DNA of 55,632 nt from Rs1 sp034111875 (lineage in GTDB: Bacteria; Pseudomonadota; Gammaproteobacteria; Pseudomonadales; Balneatricaceae), in the NCBI GenBank assembly GCA_034111875.1, contig JAWUWK010000055.1, forward strand, positions 1 through 55,632, written 5' to 3'. Of the stretch, positions 19,676 to 28,453 are shown in pieces. The translations under genes and the position numbers were made by a program. Each line of letters begins with the position of its first letter. Position 1 is the stretch's first letter. The notes under the pieces were generated by a model that had not been told where the DNA came from, did not search any database, and saw only the letters and a list, made by a program, of their open reading frames with translations.

Positions 19676-21343
19676 TCAAATTGACTCTGCTAAGTTTGGT
19701 ACTTTTAGACTAACAGTCGTTCCCACTCCCACCTTACTCTCAATTTTTATATCACCATACAATTTCTCATTGACTAAATTATAGATAATGTTCATTCCAA
19801 GACCCGTGCCACCATTAGCTCTTTTAGTGGTAAAAAAAGGATCAAACACTTGCTTTACGACCTCCTCACTCATTCCACACCCGTTATCCGCCACCGACAT
19901 CAATAAATTATTATCTTCAAATACGGCAGAGATAATCATTTCACCTTGGTCTCTACCTTCAAAGGCATGCAAAACGCTATTATTAATGAGATTGGTATAT
20001 ACTTGATAAAATACACCAGGGAAACTACAAAGCTCGATATTTTCTTCTATCTTATTAATCACATTGATATTTTTTCCTTTAACACTATGTCTAACACTCT
20101 GCAATATGTCTTCTAGATTGTTTCTAACATCAAAATGTTGCTTTAATTCTTCGTGTTGTTCTACTGAGACTAATTTGAAAGACTTTATCAAACTCGCTGC
20201 TTTATCTAAACCGACACCAATTGATTTTGATAAGTCAACGGTACTCCCTAAGAACTCTTCGAGATCAGATTTTTTCATCTTATTCTTAGCCAATAAAGTT
20301 TTGAGGCGGATCGCATCGTTTTGAATATGGCTAATCCCGGTAATAGATAACCCGATAGGCGTGTTTAATTCGTGAGCGACGCCTTTTACCATTCCGCCTA
20401 ATGCGGCCATTTTTTCTGAAGTAATCAACTGATCTTGAGTCTTTTTTAACTTACTTATTGTGGATTCTAATTCATTATTTGATTTAGCTAACATAGTAGC
20501 TTTGGCTTCTATCTGCTTACTAAACTGCTCTTGAATCTTCTCCTTTTCTTCTTTCTGGGATAATTCAATCTGCATTGTCATTGACTTTTGGTTAGACTTT
20601 ATTAATTTATTTAAATTCTTTTTTGTTTCATTGAGGGCATCGCACATGGCGGAAATTTCGTCTTCTTCACTGATCGTTTTTCTGTCCAGAATAAGAAATT
20701 CATCTAAGTTTTCAGTACTCGTATTCCTAGAAAAACTTGCCATAGACACCAAATGGCGGGTTACCAAAAAATGAAATATTGCCAAGATAAAAGCGGACAT
20801 CAAAAATGTTTTAACCATTTGAAACAGCAGTATAAAAAGTGCTGTTCCGTACAAACCATTGTAAAGCTTGTTTAAACTGATAGTGACATGGAACACGCCA
20901 ACTTGATTTTTTTTACCTCGTGATTCGAACATCACAGGCATAGATTTCCGAACGAAAGACGATCCCGGTAACACACCAACTTCTGCCAACAGTCTCTTGC
21001 CATCAGGAGAATCTTCCACCAATTCTGAAACAGATATATGAACAACATCCGGAATTATCAACATACCTACAAGGATACTTTCTATCTGTGCTTGATTAAC
21101 TTCCCAAATACTGCGAGATAAACTGGCGTTATAACTCAATTCAAGCTGTTCGAATTGGCGATCTATTTCACCTAAACCTACTCTGTAATCATTGTTTAAC
21201 TGAATAATAGTTTGTAGAATCACGAATAGAGAACTGACCGCAAGCACTAATACTAGTAACTTAAAGCCTATACTTTTGGCCTTTTTTCTGGCGAAAAGTA
21301 ACCGTTTTAAAAACCGCTGAAATGCTTTATATGTAAGATTCAT
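19676..21343 (-). CDS. Membrane sensor histidine kinase
   Basis: A 555-residue inner-membrane kinase. Transmembrane helices lie at about 27-48 and 168-192, with a periplasmic sensor of about 120 residues between them. A linker and long coiled coil (240-310) follow. The H-box is GVAHELNTPIG with phospho-acceptor His324, a type found in kinases paired with unlinked regulators. The ATPase domain has the N-box (YTNLINNSVLHAF), G1 (VADNGCGM) and G2 (GGTGLGMNII, 511-520). No receiver domain is attached and no regulator is adjacent; the nearest response regulator on the same strand is the HD-GYP protein at 14394-15914, beyond the insertion-sequence debris. Ligand unknown. Confidence 0.9.
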   Translation of the reverse strand: MNLTYKAFQRFLKRLLFARKKAKSIGFKLLVLVLAVSSLFVILQTIIQLNNDYRVGLGEIDRQFEQLELSYNASLSRSIWEVNQAQIESILVGMLIIPDVVHISVSELVEDSPDGKRLLAEVGVLPGSSFVRKSMPVMFESRGKKNQVGVFHVTISLNKLYNGLYGTALFILLFQMVKTFLMSAFILAIFHFLVTRHLVSMASFSRNTSTENLDEFLILDRKTISEEDEISAMCDALNETKKNLNKLIKSNQKSMTMQIELSQKEEKEKIQEQFSKQIEAKATMLAKSNNELESTISKLKKTQDQLITSEKMAALGGMVKGVAHELNTPIGLSITGISHIQNDAIRLKTLLAKNKMKKSDLEEFLGSTVDLSKSIGVGLDKAASLIKSFKLVSVEQHEELKQHFDVRNNLEDILQSVRHSVKGKNINVINKIEENIELCSFPGVFYQVYTNLINNSVLHAFEGRDQGEMIISAVFEDNNLLMSVADNGCGMSEEVVKQVFDPFFTTKRANGGTGLGMNIIYNLVNEKLYGDIKIESKVGVGTTVSLKVPNLAESI

Positions 21344-21510
21344 GTACTTTCAGTCACCATTAATTGCATTCACTGTGAATATACAATTATCTCGATAAAA
21401 CCGAAAATATAGTAACCACATCAGCAAAGGTGCAATATAAATTATTAAATTTATTAAAGTGTAGTATCTATGTAACTTTTCACAACTTTTTAATAGCGAT
21501 TGAACTTGGC

Positions 21511-22464
21511 TTACCAGCGCAGTAACGATAAGCCTGTATTCTGGGAGAGACTATAAGTAGCCAGTAAAGGCAGGGGCGCATTTTGCGGGCAATGGCCGAC
21601 TGGTAAGCCGGAACAAATAGGTATGTTTAGCGCTTTGCCTAGTTCAGAGAAAACCAGATGTTTTGCTTTTTCATCACTCAAAGTAACTCTCAACGCTTTT
21701 AGTGAATCATTATTTTCAGTCACTAACCCCTGAGGAGACGCGTCTCTACAATGGGTAAACTCACCCAGTACTATGGCTTTACAGTTGTTGAGAGAGCCGC
21801 AGAAATACAACTGCTGCAACATGCGCTGAACCTTACTCCAACTTTCAGCGATTTCTTCGAAAAATAAAATTTTATTAGACAAATCGAGTTGCCAAGGCGT
21901 GCCAATCATAGCGCAAATGACCGCCAAATTACCGCCGTATAATTGTCCTTCAATAATTTCGGCTGGATCTTGAGGCGCAACTATCCAATCTAATGACTGT
22001 TTTTGCCAGCGACTAATAGCAAAGCTTGAGTGAAGCAATGACATCAGTGTCTGCTCATCGTCCTCTCGCATTTGATGAAAATCAGTTGAGCAAATCATAG
22101 AGGCATGTAATATTTTCCAACCCCACTTATGACTGACAAATTGATACAAAGCGGTCACATCGGAATAGCCGATTAATATTTTCTGCTTACTCGGTATGGC
22201 CATTTTTTCGAGTGCCTGCAGCATCTGACAAGCCCCATAACCTCCTCTGGCAGCCCAGACAATGTCAGAATTAGAGTTAGAGGCGGCATAAAAAGCATTG
22301 GCACGCTCAACCTCATCTCCAGCATAGGCGAAATGCTGCGAGTGCATATTGGCGGCCACATGAATATCAAAACCTAAGGATTCTAGTTTGCTTAAACCTC
22401 TGTGCAGCTCTACAGAGGGAACCACTGAAGACATAGCGACTACATCTACTTTTAAATTAACCAC
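21511..22464 (-). CDS. LD-carboxypeptidase (peptidase family S66)
   Basis: A cytoplasmic enzyme of about 317 residues that would trim the terminal D-Ala from murein tetrapeptides during cell-wall recycling. The Ser-Glu-His triad of family S66 is visible: nucleophile Ser in ILIGYSDVTALY (about residue 100), Glu in ILFFEEIAESW (about 205) and His in CSGLPVGHCPQNAPL (near 290). WAARGGYGACQML is the usual oxyanion-loop region and EGQLYGGNLAVI is also conserved. The frame starts with GTG at 22464, with GTGGA upstream; the N-terminus is short relative to LdcA, so a slightly different start is possible. It is monocistronic. Confidence 0.87.
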   Translation of the reverse strand: MVNLKVDVVAMSSVVPSVELHRGLSKLESLGFDIHVAANMHSQHFAYAGDEVERANAFYAASNSNSDIVWAARGGYGACQMLQALEKMAIPSKQKILIGYSDVTALYQFVSHKWGWKILHASMICSTDFHQMREDDEQTLMSLLHSSFAISRWQKQSLDWIVAPQDPAEIIEGQLYGGNLAVICAMIGTPWQLDLSNKILFFEEIAESWSKVQRMLQQLYFCGSLNNCKAIVLGEFTHCRDASPQGLVTENNDSLKALRVTLSDEKAKHLVFSELGKALNIPICSGLPVGHCPQNAPLPLLATYSLSQNTGLSLLRW

Positions 22465-23328
22465 TGATTATCCACTGTAATAAATTTTTTAAAAATATAA
22501 GGCTAGCAGATCCATTTGATATTACTTTGATGACGAAGTATTTGGCTGCCCCAAACGCTATACCCTAAACACTACAGCGCCAGACACGTCATTCAGCGCC
22601 TCTTGGAATAAGTCAACAATGCCTTAAAAGTACTGTACATAAGTTTATCTGAATTACAGACAAAACGACAGCGACAGCTGATTTGGTAGTTTAATACAGT
22701 TTTATAAACTCCTATCTTTGGCCATTTATTGGCTAAAGGCCAAAAATTAGAGCCTTAGCCTGAGACACAGCATCTATAAAGCCAGTAATGTATCAAGCGA
22801 CCGCGCCGTCGTTTTAGAAAAGCTCACCATGACCATAGCGCAAACATCAAACCCAACTTTTTCAATATTCAACAAGACCACTGAACGTTCAATTAACCCC
22901 GATTTCTCTAACATTTTTATACGCCGATAGTACTTTGAGGAAGACAGTCTGTGTCATCAAATTTTACAGGGGTTACAGAGCGCTTTTAATCGCTGCCTAG
23001 ATTGCACAATACTCTATATGCAACAGGCTTAAGTGACTTTTTCGTCTGTTTCTTAGGTACGGCAAACTTACAACGACTAATTTTTCAATTATCAAACTGA
23101 TTTTTGAGCCACATCGAAGTAAGAGAGTGCTAGATATTGGTTCTAAAGAGAAGCGGCGGTTTTTTTGAATTTATCTAAGTCCATTAATGGCTGAAAAAAA
23201 ACTGTGTAAACAGCAACTAGTAGTATGTCGGACTTGGCAATAGCAGCGCGAAACATGACCAAACTGTGACATTTCCCAGTAGATTAGTGTTTAGTCCGAC
23301 AGGCTCTTAGGTTGGCCTAAGTCAAAGC
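22465..23328. other. Intergenic region, no gene seen
   Basis: About 860 bases without a convincing gene. TGTCGGACT (23226-23234) and AGTCCGACA (23293-23301) form a perfect 9-bp inverted repeat spaced by 58 bases just past the LacI gene. It could be a small miniature element or a large hairpin terminator. Nothing else was recognised. Confidence 0.35.
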
Positions 23329-24384
23329 TCAATCGCTTTTTCTAACCACTGCTGTAGATTTTCTCTGCAGCAGAACAGGTTGACAAACAAGGTCTTTCAT
23401 GGGCGCTTCTGGATTTTTTAAGCGTTCGAGAATTGCCTCTGCCGCCATTACACCCATCTCCATTCGAGGGATACCTATAGTAGTTAAAGGTGTTTTAAAC
23501 TGATCTAAATAAGGCATATTGTTGTAACCGATCACCGACACATCCTGCGGACAAGCCAAACCTGCTTTTTCTAAGACACTAATACAAGCCAAGGCTATTA
23601 GATCATTGCCCGCAATGACTGCCGTAAATGACTTTCCGCGGCTTAATAACTCGTTGGCCGCGACTGTTCCTCCCTCCTCGTTAAAAGCATCAGCAAATAC
23701 AATCAGTTCTTCGTCTAGACTTAGCCCAAAAGTTATCATTTCTTGTTTAAACGCTCGATAGCGTTGATAGCCATCAGAAATCAATTGAGGACCAGATATA
23801 TGGGCTATTTTTCGGTGACCAAGTGATACTAGGTGACTGAGCGCCAGTTTTATACCCGCCGCATTATCAATAACAATCTGATCTACTTTGTGGCTATCCA
23901 GTGCGCGACCCACAGTAACGCTCGGCAATTTCTGCTTAATACAATACTCAACTGATTTGTCTTCTCTAAAGGCACTGGAAAGAATAAGCCCATCGACCTG
24001 CCTCGATTCCATTTTTTTAATTTCAGCGAGGGCCATATCGATGCTATTTTCGCAATAGGCGATGATGGGTATATAAGATTCCGCATTTAAAACGTTCAAA
24101 ATACCTTTTAAAATGGGTGGGTACACTGGATTCATCAAGTCGGGGATGATCACGCCAATGGTTTGTGATGAGCCCGTTTTCAGAGCATAGGCCATTACAT
24201 TTTGAACATAACCAAGCTCTTCCGCTATTTTCTCTATTTGGGCAACTTTCTCAGCTGTGATCATGCTCTTTAATTTAGGATTGAGCGCACGAGAAACAGT
24301 AGAGGTATTAACGCCAAGCCGATTGGCTACGTCCCGTAACGTTACTTTTTTACCATTTATCACCGCCTCTATCCTCTTTTTCAT
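23329..24384 (-). CDS. LacI-family transcriptional repressor of the catabolic island
   Basis: A repressor of about 351 residues. The N-terminal helix-turn-helix is VTLRDVANRLGVNTSTVSRA with the LacI hinge region (ALKTGSSQTIGVIIPDLMNP). It is followed by a periplasmic-binding-protein-like effector domain (DGLILSS, GHRKIAHISGP, VIAGNDLIALACISVLEKAG, DVSVIGYNN). The start is uncertain: ATG 24384 is listed, with ATG 24408 and GTG 24363 also in frame, and none has a perfect ribosome site. TGCAATCGATTGCA-type palindromes with the central CG usual for LacI-family operators occur at 24787, 33894, 34026 and 46948, at the heads of the island's transcription units. I infer that this protein binds them and also regulates itself, because one site precedes the small gene just upstream. 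Confidence 0.9.
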   Translation of the reverse strand: MKKRIEAVINGKKVTLRDVANRLGVNTSTVSRALNPKLKSMITAEKVAQIEKIAEELGYVQNVMAYALKTGSSQTIGVIIPDLMNPVYPPILKGILNVLNAESYIPIIAYCENSIDMALAEIKKMESRQVDGLILSSAFREDKSVEYCIKQKLPSVTVGRALDSHKVDQIVIDNAAGIKLALSHLVSLGHRKIAHISGPQLISDGYQRYRAFKQEMITFGLSLDEELIVFADAFNEEGGTVAANELLSRGKSFTAVIAGNDLIALACISVLEKAGLACPQDVSVIGYNNMPYLDQFKTPLTTIGIPRMEMGVMAAEAILERLKNPEAPMKDLVCQPVLLQRKSTAVVRKSD

Positions 24385-24471
24385 CCACCCAGAAGCAGAT
24401 ATAATCATAAAAAAAGGAACATTTCCCTCCCTATAAAACGGATTGAATTAGACCAAGAAGCTTCATTAATG

Positions 24472-24720
24472 TCAATGGCGATGTCCGCAACCAGTCGCAC
24501 AACCACAAGCTGTAGCCGCAGGACTTAACTTGTTCACTAAAGTGCTTCGTCTCAGCCCTTTTAGCTTAATGCCTATACCACCAGTAATTAATTGTTTCAC
24601 TTCAAGGCCAGTTTTAGGGTCAGCTTTGAGTGGTTTATCGGACATTCTATGAAATACCTCAAACTGACGGGGAAGCGTATTTTTATCCGTGGGGATAGTT
24701 TCATATAGGTAAGTTGGCAT
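24472..24720 (-). CDS. Small FmdB-like protein with altered cysteines
   Basis: An 82-residue protein whose start (MPTYLYETIP) and middle (KQLITGGIGIKLKGLRRS) follow the FmdB zinc-ribbon pattern. The two N-terminal CxxC pairs that bind zinc in ordinary FmdB proteins are missing. A cysteine- and histidine-rich tail, ACGCATGCGHRH, is present instead. FmdB-like proteins are small putative regulators, some linked to formamidase or amidase expression; their biochemical role is poorly known. GAGGG lies about ten bases upstream of the ATG. The LacI operator at 24787-24802 is 67 bases upstream and the lacI-type gene is 87 bases downstream, so the two are probably co-transcribed. Confidence 0.6.
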   Translation of the reverse strand: MPTYLYETIPTDKNTLPRQFEVFHRMSDKPLKADPKTGLEVKQLITGGIGIKLKGLRRSTLVNKLSPAATACGCATGCGHRH

Positions 24721-24786
24721 TAAATGTAACCCTCAAAAATAAAATCATTAAATAAAAACAAAATATATAAACAACCTAACAATGTT

Positions 24787-24802
24787 ATGCAATCGTTTGC
24801 AT
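24787..24802. promoter_or_regulatory. Predicted LacI-type operator 1
   Basis: ATGCAATCGTTTGCAT differs from the palindrome ATGCAATCGATTGCAT by one base. It lies 67 bases upstream of the FmdB-like gene, on the likely -10 region of a weaker promoter (TTGTTA-N19-TGCAAA on the minus strand), and would give autoregulation of the FmdB-like/LacI pair. Confidence 0.7.
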
Positions 24803-24955
24803 AGTGTAAATAACAATATTTAACAAAAGCCTAGTAATAGCAACATACTAATAAGTCCGAAATCACTCTAGCCACTATCTGACTCAGTCGATCCAAGGCT
24901 GGGAGTCAAAGTTTCATCAACTCAGATCTGGTCTTACAGTGCTGTAAAATAGATT

Positions 24956-26347
24956 TTATATATGCAGCGCTTTATCAAAAGCATCAAGGATAGATTCATG
25001 CATGCTTTCCGACATTGTAGGATGTGCGAATATTGTACTCTCCAGCTCCTCTTCTGTGGTTTCCAGTTTTTTGGCAATGACATATCCTTGAATCATTTCA
25101 GTTACTTCTGCGCCCACCATATGAGCACCCAAAAGTTCACCCGTATATGAATCGAAAATAGTTTTAACTAGTCCATCAGTTTCACCTGCAGCGATAGCTT
25201 TGCCGTTTGCCATGAAAGGGAATCGACCAATACGAACATTATAACCTAAGTCTTTCGCTTTCTGTTCGGTGAAACCTACACTGGCAACTTGTGGGTTGCT
25301 GTAAGTGCAGCCAGGGATTAAATTTCTATCTAACGACTGTACATTTGGTTCACCAAAAATTTTTTCAACGCAAATAACCCCTTCATGGCTTGCCTTGTGA
25401 GCTAGACAAGGGGCGCCAGCAACATCACCTACAGCATAAACGCCTGGTTCCGCTGTTTGCGACCACTCATTCACCTGGATAAAACAACCTTGCAACACTA
25501 CTTTTGTATTTTCCAAACCGACGTTTTCAGTATTGCCCACTACGCCGACGGCAGAAATAACTCGATCTACTAGAATTTCTTGTTTATCTTCCCCGTGCAC
25601 GACAATCGCGGTGATAGTTTTATCATGTTTATGCAGCACATTGACCTTGGTATTGGTCATAATTTTTATACCCTTAGCCCGAAAACACTTTGCTGCTATA
25701 TCTGCTATTTCACTGTCTTCAAACGGCAGTATTTGCGACATTGCCTCTACAACGGTTACATCAACCCCAAGGGCATTATAGAAATTGGCAAATTCAATAC
25801 CAATCGCGCCCGCACCAATGACCAGAATTGAGTTGGGTAGTGCCTCAGGCGTCATTGCCTCCCTATAGGACCAGACAAGCTTGCCGTCGGGTTCGATACC
25901 CGGGAAATTGCGCGCTCTGGCGCCTGTTGATATGATGATATGATCCGCAGAGATACTGGTAATATCATTACCAGTATCGATTTCTACGCCTCCCGAGCCC
26001 ACAAGTTTTGCGTGGCCATCATAAACGTCAATCTTGTTCTTTTTTAGCAGATGTCCAATACCATTATTTAAAGAGGCCGCTATACTTCTCGATCTGGCAA
26101 CAATTTTATTTAAATCAAATTCTAAGCCGGATACAGATATACCGTATTTGTCCGAATCTTTTATTTTGTTGATGAGTTCACCCGACTTTAGTAATGCTTT
26201 GGTCGGTATACAGCCCCAGTTCAAACAAATGCCACCTAGGTGCTCTCTCTCTACTAATGCCGTTCTCATTCCCAGCTGAGAGGCCCTGATTGCACTCACA
26301 TAACCACCTGGACCACCGCCAATGACAATCAAATCATAATTTTTCAT
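24956..26347 (-). CDS. lpdA: Dihydrolipoyl dehydrogenase (E3)
   Basis: A flavoenzyme of 463 residues that reoxidises dihydrolipoamide on E2 and reduces NAD+. It has the FAD motif VIGGGPGGYVSAIRA, the redox disulfide GGICLNWGCIPTKAL (Cys41 and Cys46), the NAD motif VIGAGAIGIEFANFYNALG, the second FAD motif GVYAVGDVAG and the C-terminal His-Glu pair in FAHPTMSESMHE. Length and motifs are normal. It is the last gene of the minus-strand operon that starts with the M24-fold gene at 33690. This dedicated copy, next to its own E1 and E2, probably serves only this complex. Confidence 0.93.
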   Translation of the reverse strand: MKNYDLIVIGGGPGGYVSAIRASQLGMRTALVEREHLGGICLNWGCIPTKALLKSGELINKIKDSDKYGISVSGLEFDLNKIVARSRSIAASLNNGIGHLLKKNKIDVYDGHAKLVGSGGVEIDTGNDITSISADHIIISTGARARNFPGIEPDGKLVWSYREAMTPEALPNSILVIGAGAIGIEFANFYNALGVDVTVVEAMSQILPFEDSEIADIAAKCFRAKGIKIMTNTKVNVLHKHDKTITAIVVHGEDKQEILVDRVISAVGVVGNTENVGLENTKVVLQGCFIQVNEWSQTAEPGVYAVGDVAGAPCLAHKASHEGVICVEKIFGEPNVQSLDRNLIPGCTYSNPQVASVGFTEQKAKDLGYNVRIGRFPFMANGKAIAAGETDGLVKTIFDSYTGELLGAHMVGAEVTEMIQGYVIAKKLETTEEELESTIFAHPTMSESMHESILDAFDKALHI

Positions 26348-26481
26348 AATATCGCTTTTTCGAATTGTTTGGTTAAAATAAAGTTACAAGCGTATCAACA
26401 CTGCAATCTCAGCCCCTTAGAACTGTAAAGGTGATTACCACTAAAGTGTTTACTCTGAAAAGACATTAACCCTAGAACCTG

Positions 26482-27780
26482 TTAACCGCCGCGCAGAATC
26501 ATATGTGTCGGATTTTCAATATAATGTTTGAAGGCTTGCAAAAATCTTGCCCCTACAACGCCATCAACAACTCTGTGATCAACGGATAAGGTACAGTTAA
26601 GGATAGTCGCTATCGCTAGCTTATCATCCTTAACCACTGGTTTCTTCTGCGCGGCGCCAACAGCTAAAATACAAGACTGAGGGGGGTTAATGATCCCATT
26701 AAAACTACTAATGCCATACATCCCCAAATTGGAAATAGAAAACCCGCCACCCTTATATTCACTCGGCTTCAATTTACCTTCTCTAGCTCTGATCGCCAAA
26801 GACTTGACTTGATTCGAAATAACCGCCAAACCTTTAGTGTCAGCTTTACGCAAGATGGGTGTAATGAGCCCTCCTTCGGTTGATACTGCCACAGATATAT
26901 CAACATCGTCGTATTGCAACACAGCATCAGTGGTCCAGCTGGAGTTAACTTCTGGAACATCCCTTAAGGCGAGTGCACTGGCTTTAATCACAAAATCATT
27001 TACCGTCAATTTAAAGCTATTTTTTTCTTGCACAGTCGCTGAGTTAAGCTGCTGACGCATTTCTTGGAGTGCATCGATTTCGCATTCTACGGTGAGATAA
27101 AAGTGCGGAATTTCGCTCTTTGACTGCACCAGACGCTCTGCAATCACTTTGCGCATCGCTGTGTGCTCAATTATTTTATAAGGCCCTGCTTCGATTGCTA
27201 CTCTTTCTGTTTTTTGAAGTATTTCATTGCCTATTGGGCTTAGGCTGGCGCTAGTGGTCATAAAATCTTGCACATCAGCTTTCAGAATTCGACCATTTGG
27301 CCCACGTCCACGGAGTAATCTCAGGTCAACATTGTTATTAATCGCTAAACGACGAGCCAAGGGACTCGAAAAAATACGAGTAGTCTCTGTTTGTGTTGAT
27401 CTATACTCATCTGCCTGCTTAATATTAGTACTAGGCTCAACACCCGCTTTAGACACTTTATTCACTGCAGGTGCTACTATAACAGCACTGTTGTTGGTAC
27501 ATGGACCCATAAATTGGTCGAGATCAATGCTGGACTCTCCCTCTTTGAGCAACAAACCTACCGTCTCATTAACCGGCACATCTTCCACACCGGCTGCGAT
27601 AATAATTTTTCCCAAAATACCACTTTCTTCGGCTTCTACTTCTACTAGCGCTTTATCTGTTTCAACTTCAAAAATGACATCTCCTATTGAAATGCTATCC
27701 CCGACCGCTTTGGTCCATGAACTAATGGTACCGGCTTCAAAATCGGGGGCGATGACAGGCAATTTAATTTCGACTGGCAC
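26482..27780 (-). CDS. Lipoyl-dependent acyltransferase (E2) of the 2-oxoacid/acetoin dehydrogenase type
   Basis: The 432-residue core enzyme carries one lipoyl domain (1-80; lipoylated Lys43 in FEVETDKALVEVEAE), a subunit-binding domain for E1/E3 (138-174; SSPLARRLAINNNVDL) and a catalytic domain ending with DHRVVDGVVGA (His402, Asp406). It takes the acyl or aldehyde-level fragment from thiamine on E1, transfers it to CoA and passes electrons to E3. The single lipoyl domain and overall size are like E2 of acetoin and branched-chain complexes rather than the multi-lipoyl pyruvate enzyme of proteobacteria. It lies between the VOC gene and E3 in the same operon. Confidence 0.92.
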   Translation of the reverse strand: MPVEIKLPVIAPDFEAGTISSWTKAVGDSISIGDVIFEVETDKALVEVEAEESGILGKIIIAAGVEDVPVNETVGLLLKEGESSIDLDQFMGPCTNNSAVIVAPAVNKVSKAGVEPSTNIKQADEYRSTQTETTRIFSSPLARRLAINNNVDLRLLRGRGPNGRILKADVQDFMTTSASLSPIGNEILQKTERVAIEAGPYKIIEHTAMRKVIAERLVQSKSEIPHFYLTVECEIDALQEMRQQLNSATVQEKNSFKLTVNDFVIKASALALRDVPEVNSSWTTDAVLQYDDVDISVAVSTEGGLITPILRKADTKGLAVISNQVKSLAIRAREGKLKPSEYKGGGFSISNLGMYGISSFNGIINPPQSCILAVGAAQKKPVVKDDKLAIATILNCTLSVDHRVVDGVVGARFLQAFKHYIENPTHMILRGG

Positions 27781-27849
27781 AAATATATCTCCTATAACGA
27801 CGTTTCTTTTTGTAATTTAGTCAGCAAATGACTGACAAGCTGTCATTGA

Positions 27850-28389
27850 TTATTTAGCGGGAAAAGCGGGATGCCAAAGCTGATGCGCATAATCGGCCTC
27901 ATAATCCTTGCCACTAGGAAAACTGACGAGTTCCAATTGCATACCCCAAGGGCTTTTGAAATAAACCCAGGTTTGTCCGCCACTTGGCCCGCTGGTCCTC
28001 ACCACTGGCTCGCCCATAATTTCAATGCCCTTGTTTTTCAAGTAATCTAGCGCCACCTCGAAATCATCAACATACAAGGCAAGGTGATGACCGCCTATAT
28101 CGCTATTTTTAGGTTGAATCTTGTTTTGATCCGGTGCCGAATATTCAAACAACTCATAATTTGAGCCATTTTTACAACGCAGGAATTTCAGCTTTTTCAT
28201 CACAGTACGTCGGTCGACACCAAGGGTTTTTTCCATCCACTCACTGCCCTCGAAGGGACCTAGTTCGTAAAACGCTTCACAACCTATCACATCGACAAAA
28301 AACTCAACCGCCTGTTCCAAGTTTGGTACCGTAAAACCAATATGATCAGTCCCTTGTAATCCTGGAAGACCTGAACTGGGCTTTGTCAT
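27850..28389 (-). CDS. VOC-family (glyoxalase/dioxygenase fold) protein
   Basis: A 179-residue vicinal-oxygen-chelate protein with two beta-alpha-beta modules: TDHIGFTVPNLEQAVEFFVD at the start (His as a likely metal ligand), ELFEYSAP, then GGHHLALYVDDFEVALDYL and SPWGMQLELVSFPSG (His and Glu as further candidate ligands). Family members are metal-dependent isomerases, lyases, epimerases or dioxygenases. It sits between E1 and E2 within a dehydrogenase-complex operon, which is unusual, and may epimerise or tautomerise the keto substrate of that complex. The role is inferred from position. A good ribosome site (AGGAGG) precedes the ATG. Confidence 0.82.
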   Translation of the reverse strand: MTKPSSGLPGLQGTDHIGFTVPNLEQAVEFFVDVIGCEAFYELGPFEGSEWMEKTLGVDRRTVMKKLKFLRCKNGSNYELFEYSAPDQNKIQPKNSDIGGHHLALYVDDFEVALDYLKNKGIEIMGEPVVRTSGPSGGQTWVYFKSPWGMQLELVSFPSGKDYEADYAHQLWHPAFPAK

Positions 28390-28453
28390 AAAACCTCCTA
28401 AAGTTGCAAATAATACTGTTAAATCAATTATTCATTGACATAAAAAAGGTTAC

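Noticed and set aside
27227..27820. Open frame of 197 codons on the plus strand
   Set aside because: It is antisense to the E2 gene, which has all domain motifs; this is a shadow frame.
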